This document shows, in pieces, positions 16,865-25,549 of a stretch of 64,000 nt of DNA. The stretch covers positions 62,001-126,000 of the forward strand of contig CAWBXR010000016.1 of assembly GCA_963792815.1 (NCBI GenBank), written 5' to 3'. Position 1 is the stretch's first letter, and every line of letters begins with the position of its first letter. The stretch is from JARRPM01 sp963792815. Lineage in GTDB: Bacteria; Pseudomonadota; Gammaproteobacteria; Pseudomonadales; Halieaceae. Below the pieces are notes generated by a model, which had not been told where the DNA came from, ran no database searches, and saw only the letters and a list, made by a program, of their open reading frames with translations. A program made the translations under genes and the position numbers.

Positions 16865-18021
16865 TTGATAACCTCCAATGCGCCTTCCATTAACATTTTG
16901 CGGGACACGATCACCCGCATGATTTCGTTGGTGCCTTCAAGAATCTGGTGGACCCGGGTATCGCGCACGTGCCGCTCCATCGGGTATTCCTTTATATAGC
17001 CGTAACCGCCATACAGCTGCAGGGCGTCATTGCAGACATTGAAGCCCACATCGGTGGCAAAGCGCTTGGCCATGGCGCAGTAGGTCGAAGCCTGGGGATC
17101 GCGGTTGTCCAGCTTGCTGGCGGCCAGGCGCACCATCTGGCGCGCCGCCACCAGTTCCGTCAGCATGTCGGCGAGCTTGAACTGGGTAGCCTGGAAATCG
17201 GCAATCGCAGTATCGAACTGCCTGCGCTCCTGCACATAGGCGGTGGCCTCTTCCAGGGCCTGCTGGGCCGTTCCCACGCTACAGGTGGCAATGTTGATCC
17301 TGCCGCCATCGAGGCCTTCCATGGCTATGGCGAAGCCCTGCCCTTCCTCACCCAGCCGCTGGGCTACAGGTACCCGCACGTTGTCAAAGCTGATCATCCG
17401 GGTCGGCTGGGCATTCCAGCCCATTTTTTCCTCTTTCTTACCGTAGGAAACACCCTCGGCATCGGCCGGAATCAGCAGCGCAGAGATGCCCTTGGGGCCC
17501 GGTCCGCCGGTGCGCAACATCACCACCAGAACATCAGTGGCGCCCGCACCGGAAATAAACACCTTGCTGCCGTTGACCACGTAATCGTCGCCGTCACGCA
17601 CGGCGGTAGTGCGCAGGGAGGCGGCATCGGAGCCGGCACCGGGTTCAGTCAGGCAGTAGGATGCCAGTTTGCTGCCGGCAACCAGCTCCGGGCACCACTG
17701 TTCAATGATTCCGGGGCTACAGTACTTGCCGACCATGTTGGTCGCCATGTTGTGAATGGTGAGAAAGGCGGCGGTGGCGGTGCAGCCCTTTGCCAGCTCC
17801 TCGACAATCAGGCTGGCATCGAGCCTGCCCATACCCAGGCCGCCGGCGGACTCCGGGGTGTACATACCCATAAAACCCAGCTCACCGGCCTGCTGTAAAA
17901 CATCCCTGGGGAAGATCGACTCCTCGTCCCAGCGCGCCGCATTGGGCGCCATGGCGCCCTCGGCGAAGGCCCTGGCGCTTTCTACAAATGCTCTTTGGTC
18001 ATCATTGAGGGAGAAATCCAT
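16861..18021 (-). CDS. Acyl-CoA dehydrogenase, probably isobutyryl-CoA type
   Basis: A 386-residue flavoprotein oxidising a short or branched acyl-CoA to the enoyl-CoA. The family signatures are clear: YCLTEPGAGSDA (about residue 135), the FAD-binding QTxxFG-type region replaced by RRQFDTAIADFQATQFKLADM, and the C-terminal QLYGGYGYIKEYPMERHVRD followed by ILEGTNEIMR, whose Glu is the catalytic-base region. The neighbours (hydratase, 3-hydroxyisobutyryl-CoA hydrolase, 3-hydroxyisobutyrate dehydrogenase) are the following steps of valine catabolism, which makes isobutyryl-CoA the likely substrate (inference). It sits 25 bases after the aldehyde dehydrogenase gene. Confidence 0.9.
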   Translation of the reverse strand: MDFSLNDDQRAFVESARAFAEGAMAPNAARWDEESIFPRDVLQQAGELGFMGMYTPESAGGLGMGRLDASLIVEELAKGCTATAAFLTIHNMATNMVGKYCSPGIIEQWCPELVAGSKLASYCLTEPGAGSDAASLRTTAVRDGDDYVVNGSKVFISGAGATDVLVVMLRTGGPGPKGISALLIPADAEGVSYGKKEEKMGWNAQPTRMISFDNVRVPVAQRLGEEGQGFAIAMEGLDGGRINIATCSVGTAQQALEEATAYVQERRQFDTAIADFQATQFKLADMLTELVAARQMVRLAASKLDNRDPQASTYCAMAKRFATDVGFNVCNDALQLYGGYGYIKEYPMERHVRDTRVHQILEGTNEIMRVIVSRKMLMEGALEVIK

Positions 18022-18046
18022 GCCTGCTCCTGGGTTGCGGGTTGAC

Positions 18047-19462
18047 TTAGAATCGGCCCATGACCTTGCCGAACAGCTCCTCGTCCGGCGGCAGTTCCTT
18101 GGTAACCGCCAGCGGCTTGGAGACCCAGGTTTCGTTGATGAGATCGCGCCAGGTAATGTTGTGGTTGATGCTGTTGCCGCCCCAGGACCCGCAACCCAGC
18201 GAAAAAGTCTGGCGCATACCGTTCCACAGGTTACCGCTGTTGGACGCCGCCTGGGGCTGGTTGACCATTACCCTCGAAGTGCGGGTACCCAGGGCGAGTT
18301 TCATGATGTTGTCGTCATTGTAGGAGTAGATCCCACAGCTGTGGCCCTGGCCCTGGTAGGCCTGGATGCGGTTGGTGAGGTCGATCGCCTCATCGATATC
18401 CTTCACCTTGTACAGCGCCATGGTGACGGTCAGTTTCTCACCGGAAAACGGGAAGTCCGGCCCGGCGCCGGTTTCCGGCACGATCAGGAACTGCTTGCCC
18501 TCGGGCAGGTCGATACCGGCTTTACCGGTGATGGTGAGGGCGTGCTGGGCGACGATCTTCGGGTTGAGGTGGCCGTCTTCCCACAGCACACCCTGCAATT
18601 TACGCTTGTTCTCGCCATCGATCACGAAGCCGCCCTCGCGCTTGAGCTTCTCCAGCATCTCGTCGTAGACGGACTCAAATACCAGCACCGAGTTGTCCGA
18701 GGAACAGGATGCGGCCAGGTCGAGCACCTTGGAGGTACGGATCTTCTCCGCCGCCTCATCCAGGTTCGCAGTGTCGTCCACGGTAATTACCGCATTGCCC
18801 ACACCCACACCCAGGGCCGGGGTGCCGGACGAGTAGGCGGCACCGACCATCGCCTCACCGCCGGTGGCCAGTATCCTGTCACACTGGCGCATCAGTTCGT
18901 TGGTCTTGTCGAGGGACGGCACATCGATACTCTGCACCAGGTCCGCCGGGCCACCCATGGCCACGATGGCCTCGCGCATATAGTCGCAAATCATCTTGTT
19001 GGTGAGCTTGGCGCGGGGGTGCGGGGCGATAATGATCGCATTGCGTCCCTTCACCGCGGAAATCGCCTTGATAACCGGGGTCGCCTCCGGGTTGGTGGAG
19101 GGCGAAAGGGCCCCGATTACACCCACCGGCTTGGCGATCTTGACGATATTGCGGACCGGGTCCTCCTCGATCACGCCAACCGACTTGTCCGGGAGAATGT
19201 CCATGAGGGTGGCCCGGGTCTTGCGATGGATCTTGAGGTACTTGCCGGCGTAATTGCCCAACTGGGTTTCATCGACCGTGAACTGGGCGATTTTTTCCGA
19301 CACGTCTTCCCGCGCCACCGACCAGACCATGGCGGTGATCAGTTCGTCTACCTGCTCCTGGGTGTAGTTCTCGATCTCCGCCTGGGCTGCGCGAGCGCGC
19401 GCCATCATGGCCTTGATCTCATCCCGCGCTTCCATTATTTCCTGGCTCTGTTCCATGCTCAT
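18047..19462 (-). CDS. CoA-acylating aldehyde dehydrogenase, SauS/EutE-like
   Basis: A 471-residue ALDH-superfamily protein with the blocks of acylating enzymes: KPVGVIGALSPSTNPEATP (about residue 110), NAIIIAPHPRAK, the catalytic cysteine in LAASCSSDNSVLV (about residue 250), and the C-terminal GCGSWGGNSINHN and WRDLINETWVSKPLA seen in the AdhE N-terminal domain and sulfoacetaldehyde dehydrogenases. It is clearly not MmsA, which normally serves in this pathway and has different motifs. It heads the acyl-CoA operon, so it may make isobutyryl-CoA from isobutyraldehyde or act on methylmalonate semialdehyde (inference). ATG 19462 or the ATG at 19456 (AGGAG with 9-base spacing) is the start. Confidence 0.85.
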   Translation of the reverse strand: MSMEQSQEIMEARDEIKAMMARARAAQAEIENYTQEQVDELITAMVWSVAREDVSEKIAQFTVDETQLGNYAGKYLKIHRKTRATLMDILPDKSVGVIEEDPVRNIVKIAKPVGVIGALSPSTNPEATPVIKAISAVKGRNAIIIAPHPRAKLTNKMICDYMREAIVAMGGPADLVQSIDVPSLDKTNELMRQCDRILATGGEAMVGAAYSSGTPALGVGVGNAVITVDDTANLDEAAEKIRTSKVLDLAASCSSDNSVLVFESVYDEMLEKLKREGGFVIDGENKRKLQGVLWEDGHLNPKIVAQHALTITGKAGIDLPEGKQFLIVPETGAGPDFPFSGEKLTVTMALYKVKDIDEAIDLTNRIQAYQGQGHSCGIYSYNDDNIMKLALGTRTSRVMVNQPQAASNSGNLWNGMRQTFSLGCGSWGGNSINHNITWRDLINETWVSKPLAVTKELPPDEELFGKVMGRF

Positions 19463-19576
19463 CTGCTCCTGTGGTATCGCCCGGTGCGCGCCGTGCTGTC
19501 GCGTGCACCGTTCTAGGTTAGCTGATCAAAATCTGTGCGCCAGCTTACCCCGGCCAACGGGTAGTTCAAAGAGAGG

Positions 19577-19590
19577 AAATTGCGCAATTT
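19577..19590. promoter_or_regulatory. Perfect 14-bp palindrome between divergent genes, candidate operator
   Basis: The sequence AAATTGCGCAATTT is a perfect inverted repeat in the 174-base spacer between the acylating aldehyde dehydrogenase operon (minus) and the AraC-type regulator (plus). Its position, about 115 bases from the operon start and 46 bases from the regulator start, suits an operator. AraC proteins usually bind direct repeats, so a different regulator is possible. No binding protein can be named from sequence. Confidence 0.4.
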
Positions 19591-19636
19591 ATGGACTATA
19601 TTGCTGATTCAGACATGAACACAGGCAGGCCCCGAT

Positions 19637-20521
19637 ATGAGCGCACCCTCCAAATGGCCGCTACCGGCAGACGGCGTGCGCTTTCTCACACCCGCGTTCA
19701 TGCTCAACAAACTGGCCAGACACCCCCTGACTCGCGAGTGCTACCCCGCCGCCATGGGCTTTTATCCCGCCGCCCGGTCCCACCGCATGGAACGTCAGCG
19801 TCACGACGACAACCTGTTGATTTATTGCGTGGATGGTCGGGGGCACGCCAGCACCCTGGAATGGTCCGGCCAGGTCAATCCCGGCGACCTGCTGCTGCTG
19901 CCCCAGGGTGTGGCACACCGGTATCACGCCGACCCCGTTGAGCCCTGGAGCATCTACTGGATTCATTTCCAGGGGGGCAGCACAGCGGTCTTCAACCAGT
20001 ACCTGGGCTACCGGGAGGGAGGCAGTCCGGCATCCCGGGTAGGCACATCGCCGGGCCTGACCGCCCACTTTCGCGGCCTGATGGAAGTTCATCGCACCGG
20101 TTACAATACCCGGGCCTTCATCAATGCCGCCAACCAATTGCGCCACCTGCTCACTCGTCTCGCCCTGGAGATGCGCCGCGCCAAGGCCACGAGCCAGCGC
20201 AGTTTCAACCTCACGGCGGTGCAGGACTTCATGCTGCAGAACCTGTCACAGCAACTGGACCTTGACACCCTGGCAGCCGCGGCCAATCTGTCCAAGTATC
20301 ATTTCTCGGGCAAATACAAGGCGCTGACCGGTTACTCGCCGATCAAGCATTTCCTCAATATGAAAATGGAGCACGCCTGCCACCTGCTGGACAGTGGTGA
20401 CTTCAGTGTGAAGGGCGTCGCCAACGCCCTCGGCTACGACGATCCGCTGTATTTCTCCCGCCTGTTCAACAAGACGATCGGGATGTCACCCCGGGCCTAT
20501 CGGAACTCGGTCAGGAAATAG
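19637..20521 (+). CDS. AraC-family transcriptional regulator
   Basis: A 294-residue regulator. Residues about 25-170 form an AraC-type cupin ligand domain (GRGHASTLEWSGQVNPGDLLLLPQG and WIHFQG). The last 100 residues hold two helix-turn-helix units (LDTLAAAANLSKYHFSGKYKALTG and FSVKGVANALGYDDPLYFSRLFNK, then GMSPRAYR). It is divergently oriented from the acyl-CoA operon. The arrangement recalls mmsR, the AraC-type activator transcribed divergently from mmsAB in Pseudomonas, so it probably controls this operon (inference). Its 3' end overlaps the convergent LysR gene by 11 bases. Confidence 0.88.
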   Translation: MSAPSKWPLPADGVRFLTPAFMLNKLARHPLTRECYPAAMGFYPAARSHRMERQRHDDNLLIYCVDGRGHASTLEWSGQVNPGDLLLLPQGVAHRYHADPVEPWSIYWIHFQGGSTAVFNQYLGYREGGSPASRVGTSPGLTAHFRGLMEVHRTGYNTRAFINAANQLRHLLTRLALEMRRAKATSQRSFNLTAVQDFMLQNLSQQLDLDTLAAAANLSKYHFSGKYKALTGYSPIKHFLNMKMEHACHLLDSGDFSVKGVANALGYDDPLYFSRLFNKTIGMSPRAYRNSVRK

Positions 20522-21512
20522 CCGCGACGCCCGGCTGGGATGGCACATCCTGGTGAACTGATACCGCCGGGTTGGTCAGGTGTTTCATCAGCAGGGATCG
20601 CATCCACTGGTGCGGGGTACTGCGCGAGGACCGGGTGTGGCGCATCAGCGACATCTTGCCGCGGTGGCCGCTCTGGGTGTTGTGGATCATTCGCTGCAGT
20701 TCTGCCGGCATTTCGTGCCCGGTGATGCGGTCCCGGTAGAGGCCCCCCGCCTCGAACCCCGCATTGGCCACCAGCAGGGCGTCGGTGCGACACAATACGC
20801 CGACCGCGGCCGCAAACTGGGTGGTTTCCAGTGAAATCTTGCGATGCACCCCGTACTGGCCCAGCACATCGTCCACCATGCTGGTGTTTTCCCGGGCCAG
20901 GCCCGGCAGATACAAGCGCAGATGCGGGTACGCCAGGAACTCGGGCAGGCTCATCTCCTTTTTTGCCAGCGGGTGATCGGTGCGCATGTAGCAGCGGGGA
21001 GCGAGAGTGGCGATGGGCTCGGCCAGAATGTCACGCTCTGTATCCAGGGCGACGAAGGCGGCGAAATCCGCCTCGCCTTTTTTCAACTGCTCCTGGAAAT
21101 TTGGCGCCACTTCCGCGGTTATGACCTGCACGCCCGGCGCCGTTTTGCTCAGTTCCGCCATGAGTCCCGGCAGCAGCGCCTCGCTGAGAATCGGCGGCAG
21201 CAACAACTTGAAGCATCCGACGAAAGTCTCCGGGTCAAAGGCCTCGTCACCCAGCACCTGATCGACCTTTTCCAGCAGGGCGGGCAGCTCCTTTGCGAGG
21301 GCCTCCGCCCTGGGGGTAGGCACCAGGCCATGGGCTGTACGGGTGAACAGCTCGTCCTCAAAAGAGTCGCGCAATTTTTGCAGGGTTTTGCTCAGGGCCG
21401 GCTGCGAGACCGACAGGCGCTCCGCCGCCCTGGTCACGTTGCGCTCCTCCAGCAGGATCTGCAGAGCCACCAGCAAATTCAGGTCAGTTCGTATCAATTT
21501 ACGAGAAAGCAT
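20511..21512 (-). CDS. LysR-family transcriptional regulator
   Basis: A 333-residue regulator. The N-terminal winged helix-turn-helix is typical (LNLLVALQILLEERNVTRAAERLSVSQPALSKTLQKLR) and is followed by a periplasmic-binding-protein-like effector domain (about residues 95-300; FVGCFKLLLPPILSEALLPGLM). The last 50 residues (HTRSSRSTPHQWMRSLL) match the ending found in NodD/PcpR-like LysR proteins. ATG 21512 is chosen because it places the HTH at the usual distance; the frame extends upstream to 21557. No obvious target is divergent from it: the DUF4136 gene starts 218 bases away on the + strand. Confidence 0.87.
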   Translation of the reverse strand: MLSRKLIRTDLNLLVALQILLEERNVTRAAERLSVSQPALSKTLQKLRDSFEDELFTRTAHGLVPTPRAEALAKELPALLEKVDQVLGDEAFDPETFVGCFKLLLPPILSEALLPGLMAELSKTAPGVQVITAEVAPNFQEQLKKGEADFAAFVALDTERDILAEPIATLAPRCYMRTDHPLAKKEMSLPEFLAYPHLRLYLPGLARENTSMVDDVLGQYGVHRKISLETTQFAAAVGVLCRTDALLVANAGFEAGGLYRDRITGHEMPAELQRMIHNTQSGHRGKMSLMRHTRSSRSTPHQWMRSLLMKHLTNPAVSVHQDVPSQPGVAAIS

Positions 21513-21730
21513 CTGCACCCCAAGAAATAACTTTTGGTTATGCGGCCATCCTACCAAAGTGACGGGTGTATTTCACGGATATAACAGGCAGTTGATCCGC
21601 TGGCATACAAACCTCGCCAGCTCCCGGACTGCGGGTAGCTGGCCCAGGCGGAGACTGCTAACATGAGCTTCCGCTCGACCCACCTCATTGGGTTGCGCCA
21701 CACGACACGCCACTGCCCAAAAGGATTACC

Positions 21731-22306
21731 ATGCGCCTCATCACACTCCTGGCCGCGCTGATGCTCACCCTGGTGACAGCGTGCAGCGGAATAGAAACCC
21801 GGCCGGCCCCGCTCGACACTTTTGCGGCGGGTGGCTACAAGTACTACACCTGGCGCAGCGAGCCCCTGCCCAACGACCCCAGGTCCCAGGACCCGATGTA
21901 CATCATTGACCCGATCCTGCGCAGCGCGGTGGATGCCGACCTGGGCAAGAAGGGCTATGTACTGGACAAGGAACAGGCCCAGTTCAGTGTCGACTATGTC
22001 TACGCCAGCGGCCTGCGGATGGGAGAGCGCAGTGCCGAAGCATACAATATCACCCCCTACCCGTCGGTGAACCCCAACCGCCAAATCAACCAGGCCGTGG
22101 TCGATAACGCCTACGCGCTGGGGGGTGTAAAGGAAACCAGCAATATCGCCCTGCAGTTCAATGACAGCACCAGTAAGAAAGAGGTGTGGCATGTCATCAT
22201 CACCAAGATCGTCGAAGACGTGAACAATGTTGATAAGAAGGACATTCGGCGCGGCGTGGAAAAAGGTGTGGAAGAAGCACTGAACAAACTTCCGCCGGCG
22301 AGGTGA
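21731..22306 (+). CDS. DUF4136 lipoprotein
   Basis: A 191-residue protein with a lipoprotein signal (MRLITLLAALMLTLVTAC, lipobox VTAC). The body fits DUF4136: YKYYTWRSEPL near the start, IDPILRSAVDADLGKKGYVL in the middle and a basic-acidic helical tail (GVEKGVEEALNKLPP). DUF4136 proteins are outer-membrane-associated lipoproteins of unknown role. The ATG follows an AAAGGA site at about 21720. It is divergent from the LysR gene. Confidence 0.78.
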   Translation: MRLITLLAALMLTLVTACSGIETRPAPLDTFAAGGYKYYTWRSEPLPNDPRSQDPMYIIDPILRSAVDADLGKKGYVLDKEQAQFSVDYVYASGLRMGERSAEAYNITPYPSVNPNRQINQAVVDNAYALGGVKETSNIALQFNDSTSKKEVWHVIITKIVEDVNNVDKKDIRRGVEKGVEEALNKLPPAR

Positions 22307-22382
22307 TACCCGCTGGAAAATGATGTGGTCGAATGAAAGGGTCGAATGAAAACCCGTTAAAGCGGGGCAGGGCGAGGGATTG

Positions 22383-23354
22383 TTATTCGTAGACTTGCGG
22401 GTTGACGCAGCAGGGCATCGCTTCCCCGCGAAGCGCTGCCAGGGCGTTCTCCACAGCAATGTCAGCCATCCGCGCGCGGGTTCGCAGGGTTGCACTGCCG
22501 ATGTGCGGGGTGACCACCACATTGGGCAGGCCGAGCAGGGGGTTGTCCGCGGGCACTGGCTCCCGCTCAAAGACATCCACAGCCGCAGCGAACAGTCTTC
22601 CATCAGCAAGGGCACCGGCCAGGGCCGGTTCGTTGACTATCCCGCCACGCGCGGTATTCACTAACACAGCCCCGGGCTTCATCAGGGCGATTTTCCCGGC
22701 ATCGAGCAGATCGCGGGTCTGGGGGGTCAGGGCAACGTGGATACTGACAAAGTCACTGCGCTGCAGGAGTTCGTCCAGTGCCACCATCTCTACGCCCGGC
22801 ACCTGCCGCGGCGACCGGTTCCAGGCCAGCACTTCCATGCCGAACCCCGCCGCCCGCCTGGCCACCGCCTGGCCAATTTCACCGAGGCCGATGATGCCGA
22901 GAGTGGCGCCCCCGACATCCACCCCGGTAAAGAACTCCGGCGCCCAGGCATTGGCCGGGCCCCAGTCTCCCCTGCGCACGAAGCGGTCGGCTTCGGCGAC
23001 ACGTCTCGCGGCCGCCAGCAACAGGGCAAAGGCGGTGTCCGCAGTGGTGTCCACCAGCACCCCCGGCGTGTGGCCAAGCGGAATCCCCCGCTCCGTGAGG
23101 GCAGCGACATCGATATGGTCAACGCCCACCGACATACTGGACACGAACTCGAGGTCGGGCGCGGCATCGAGCAGCGCCCTGTCAACCCGGTCTGTCAGGA
23201 GGCAAACCAGGCCCCGGCAACCCGCGAGTTCCGTGCGCAGGCCGGCGGCCGGCAGCAACCCCGGCCCCATCCAGACGTTCATGTCACTGAGCTGGGCCAG
23301 CTCCCGAACCCGATCACCGGGTAACTGGTGGGTTACAAATACCTTGCTGGCCAT
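22383..23354 (-). CDS. D-2-hydroxyacid dehydrogenase (glyoxylate/hydroxypyruvate or 2-ketogluconate reductase type)
   Basis: A 323-residue NAD(P)-dependent enzyme. The nucleotide-binding motif GIIGLGEIGQAVARR (about residue 150) and the catalytic Arg, Glu and His blocks are all intact: NTARGGIV, FEREPVP and TPHIGSAT. The length and the GVDHIDVAALTERGIPLGHTPGVL block match GhrB/GyaR-type reductases of glyoxylate, hydroxypyruvate or 2-ketogluconate. The substrate cannot be fixed from sequence. It begins 18 bases after the HIT gene on the same strand and may be co-transcribed with it. Confidence 0.88.
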   Translation of the reverse strand: MASKVFVTHQLPGDRVRELAQLSDMNVWMGPGLLPAAGLRTELAGCRGLVCLLTDRVDRALLDAAPDLEFVSSMSVGVDHIDVAALTERGIPLGHTPGVLVDTTADTAFALLLAAARRVAEADRFVRRGDWGPANAWAPEFFTGVDVGGATLGIIGLGEIGQAVARRAAGFGMEVLAWNRSPRQVPGVEMVALDELLQRSDFVSIHVALTPQTRDLLDAGKIALMKPGAVLVNTARGGIVNEPALAGALADGRLFAAAVDVFEREPVPADNPLLGLPNVVVTPHIGSATLRTRARMADIAVENALAALRGEAMPCCVNPQVYE

Positions 23355-23372
23355 AGCCGCCCCCCCAGAGCC

Positions 23373-23798
23373 CTACAAGTCCACCGGCACCAGGTCGGCC
23401 ATCTTCTGCAGATCGACCTGCCAGGCAAGTAATTCCAGGTGTTCGTACTGCCGGCCGGCGGGGAGGTTCCCCCAGACCGGGTTCGGCCAGCAGGGATCTC
23501 CCTCCCCGCGACCGACAATATGCAGGTGCATCTGCGGCACCACATTACCCAGGCCGGCAAAATTCACCTTGGCATAGCCCAGCACCCGCTTGATAAAGCC
23601 CGAGACGGCGGCGCAATCGGCCATCACCAGATCGCGATGGCTTTCCGGCAAGTCCAGCAGGTCGGCGATGTCGGTATCCGGCACAAGAATGAACCAGGGC
23701 AGGGCAGCATTGCGATTGAGCAGCAATTCGCAGGCGCCGAGGCTGCCAAGGTAATGGCAATCCGCAAGCAGTTGCGGGTGTATCTGGCTACGCTCCAT
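23373..23798 (-). CDS. HIT-domain protein
   Basis: A 141-residue histidine-triad-superfamily protein, a group of nucleotide hydrolases and transferases. The active-site region reads VVPQMHLHIVGR, so the first His of the HxHxH triad is Gln while the other two remain. This is common in the proteobacterial subgroup that also carries the DPxWPxPVWG stretch seen here (DPCWPNPVWG). The ATG at 23798 follows a strong GGGGAGG site; the upstream frame extension is unlikely. The substrate is unknown. Confidence 0.85.
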   Translation of the reverse strand: MERSQIHPQLLADCHYLGSLGACELLLNRNAALPWFILVPDTDIADLLDLPESHRDLVMADCAAVSGFIKRVLGYAKVNFAGLGNVVPQMHLHIVGRGEGDPCWPNPVWGNLPAGRQYEHLELLAWQVDLQKMADLVPVDL

Positions 23799-24017
23799 AA
23801 CAGTCCTCCCCTGAGGTCGCACTGTAGCCTCGCGCCCTTGCCCTTGGCAATCCAAAACCGGTAACTCCCGGCTGGTCAATTCACGGCACAGCACGGCGAA
23901 AATCCCAGGGGCTCCGCCACTGGCAATAAACCTGCAGACAATTGAGAATAACCAGTCGGCGGGGAATCGGCCCGGGCACTACTGGGCAAGACACCGTGAA
24001 CGACGAGGGTGGCAGTC

Positions 24018-24707
24018 ATGGATAACGGTGTACAGGCAGTAAACGCGGACCTGCGCCTGCGGGTCGCGGTGGACAGCCAGGCAATGGAATGGACGCCCAG
24101 CCCCGGCGGGCATGTACTGCGCAAGCGGGTGCACCTTGCAGGCCCCGCGGAGGCCGGACAGGTGACGTCGGTTGTGCGCTACCAGCCGGGTGCCGGCTTC
24201 CCTGCCCACGACCACCCCGGGGGCGAGGAGATCCTGGTGCTGGAGGGCATCTTCTCGGACGAACACGGGGACTGGCCCGCCGGCACCTACCTGCTGAATC
24301 CCGAGGGGTTTCGCCACGGACCATTCTCCCGGGAGGGCTGTACGCTCTTCGTAAAGCTGCGCCAATTTCCCGGCACCGACCGCCGGCACGTGGCCATCCA
24401 GAGCGCCGACCTTCCCTGGACCCCTGTGAACCGCCCCGGTGCAGCTATCAAGTCACTTTACGAACAAGCACCCTACACCGACCAGACCCGGCTGGAGCGC
24501 TGGGAGGCGCCGGGCCGGGTCGGGCAAATTGACTTCGCCCGGGGCGCGGAGCTATTCCTGCTGCGCGGCGGCTTCGACGATGAGCACGGCCACTACCGCA
24601 GGCACAGCTGGTTGCGCATCCCGGCCGGGGGCAGCCTGCTGCCCCTGGGCACTGAGCCCTGCGAGTTATACATCAAGGAAGGGGGTTTCACCTATCTGTC
24701 TACTTAG
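24018..24707 (+). CDS. Double-cupin protein, ChrR-like
   Basis: A 229-residue protein with two cupin domains. The first (residues about 40-110) carries metal-binding residues in PAHDHPGGEEILVLEG and FRHG and resembles the C-terminal cupin of the anti-sigma factor ChrR. The second (about 150-225) is degenerate (QIDFARGAELFLLRGGFDDEHG). The N-terminal zinc anti-sigma domain of true ChrR is absent and no sigma factor gene is next to it, so it is not an anti-sigma factor by itself. ATG 24018 follows GAGGG with 8-base spacing. Its stop overlaps that of the convergent SDR gene. Confidence 0.7.
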   Translation: MDNGVQAVNADLRLRVAVDSQAMEWTPSPGGHVLRKRVHLAGPAEAGQVTSVVRYQPGAGFPAHDHPGGEEILVLEGIFSDEHGDWPAGTYLLNPEGFRHGPFSREGCTLFVKLRQFPGTDRRHVAIQSADLPWTPVNRPGAAIKSLYEQAPYTDQTRLERWEAPGRVGQIDFARGAELFLLRGGFDDEHGHYRRHSWLRIPAGGSLLPLGTEPCELYIKEGGFTYLST

Positions 24708-25468
24708 ATGGTCATGCCGCCGTCCACCACTATGCACTCGCCTGTGGTGTAACTGCTGGCATCGGAGACGAGGTACAAAACGGTACCCGCCATCTCACTG
24801 GGCTCGGCGTGGCGGCCCAGCGGAATACTGCTGATCGCCTGCTGGTAAATATCTTCGTTGGAGAACAGCGCCCCGGCAAATTTGGTCCGGGTAAGACCCG
24901 GCAGCAGGGCGTTACAGCGGATACCCAGGGGGCCGCATTCCTTGGCAAAAGCCTTGGTCATATTGACCACCGCCGCCTTGGTAATGGAGTAGATCGCCTG
25001 CATCGGCCCGGGCTGTATCGCGTTGATGGACGCGGTATTGACGATGGCGCCGCCGCCATGGTCACGCATCAGCTTGCCCGCCTCAACGGACATGAAAAAA
25101 TAGCCGCGGATATTCACCTCAACGGTTTTGTTGAAGGCGCCAAGGTCGGTATCCAGGACGTGGCCGAAGTAGGGATTGGTCGCCGCGTTGTTGACGCAGA
25201 TGTCCAGCCTGCCATAGGTCTCGTGTATGTGGGCGAACAACGCCGCTATATCGTCCATGTTGCCCACATTGCAGGCAAAGGGTTCCGCATTGCCGCCGGC
25301 AGAGCGGATACCCTCGGCGACCGCGCCGCAATCATCTATCTTTCGGCTGGAGACAATAACGTGCGCGCCCTGCTGCGCCAGCAGTCGGGCGATCTCCTCG
25401 CCGATACCGCGGCTGGCGCCGCTAACGAGGGCAATTTTCCCGGTCAGGTCAAACAGTGTAGTGGTCAT
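24704..25468 (-). CDS. Short-chain dehydrogenase/reductase
   Basis: A 254-residue classical SDR. The cofactor motif GASRGIGEEIA, the NNAA motif (about residue 92), the catalytic Ser in NTASIN and the YSITK dyad are intact, as is the C-terminal GECIVVDGGMTI. The Arg in SSRK after the second strand suggests NADP(H) use. The overall pattern is close to gluconate 5-dehydrogenase/FabG-like enzymes, but the substrate is unknown. It is downstream of the MFS transporter gene with an 81-base gap. Confidence 0.87.
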   Translation of the reverse strand: MTTTLFDLTGKIALVSGASRGIGEEIARLLAQQGAHVIVSSRKIDDCGAVAEGIRSAGGNAEPFACNVGNMDDIAALFAHIHETYGRLDICVNNAATNPYFGHVLDTDLGAFNKTVEVNIRGYFFMSVEAGKLMRDHGGGAIVNTASINAIQPGPMQAIYSITKAAVVNMTKAFAKECGPLGIRCNALLPGLTRTKFAGALFSNEDIYQQAISSIPLGRHAEPSEMAGTVLYLVSDASSYTTGECIVVDGGMTI

Positions 25469-25549
25469 AGGGCGTATTCCATTGGTAAAAATTCAGGCCG
25501 CACAGACTAGCGCCTCTTCCGCTGAAATGCCACGCGCGGTGCGCGAGGG

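Noticed and set aside
17756..19516. 586-codon open frame on the + strand
   Set aside because: It is antisense to the acylating aldehyde dehydrogenase and the acyl-CoA dehydrogenase, both with intact catalytic motifs.
22346..22368. Possible minus-strand terminator of the hydroxyacid dehydrogenase gene (CCCG/CGGG plus TTTT)
   Set aside because: The stem is only 4 base pairs, too short to support. A repeated GTCGAATGAAA nearby seems incidental.
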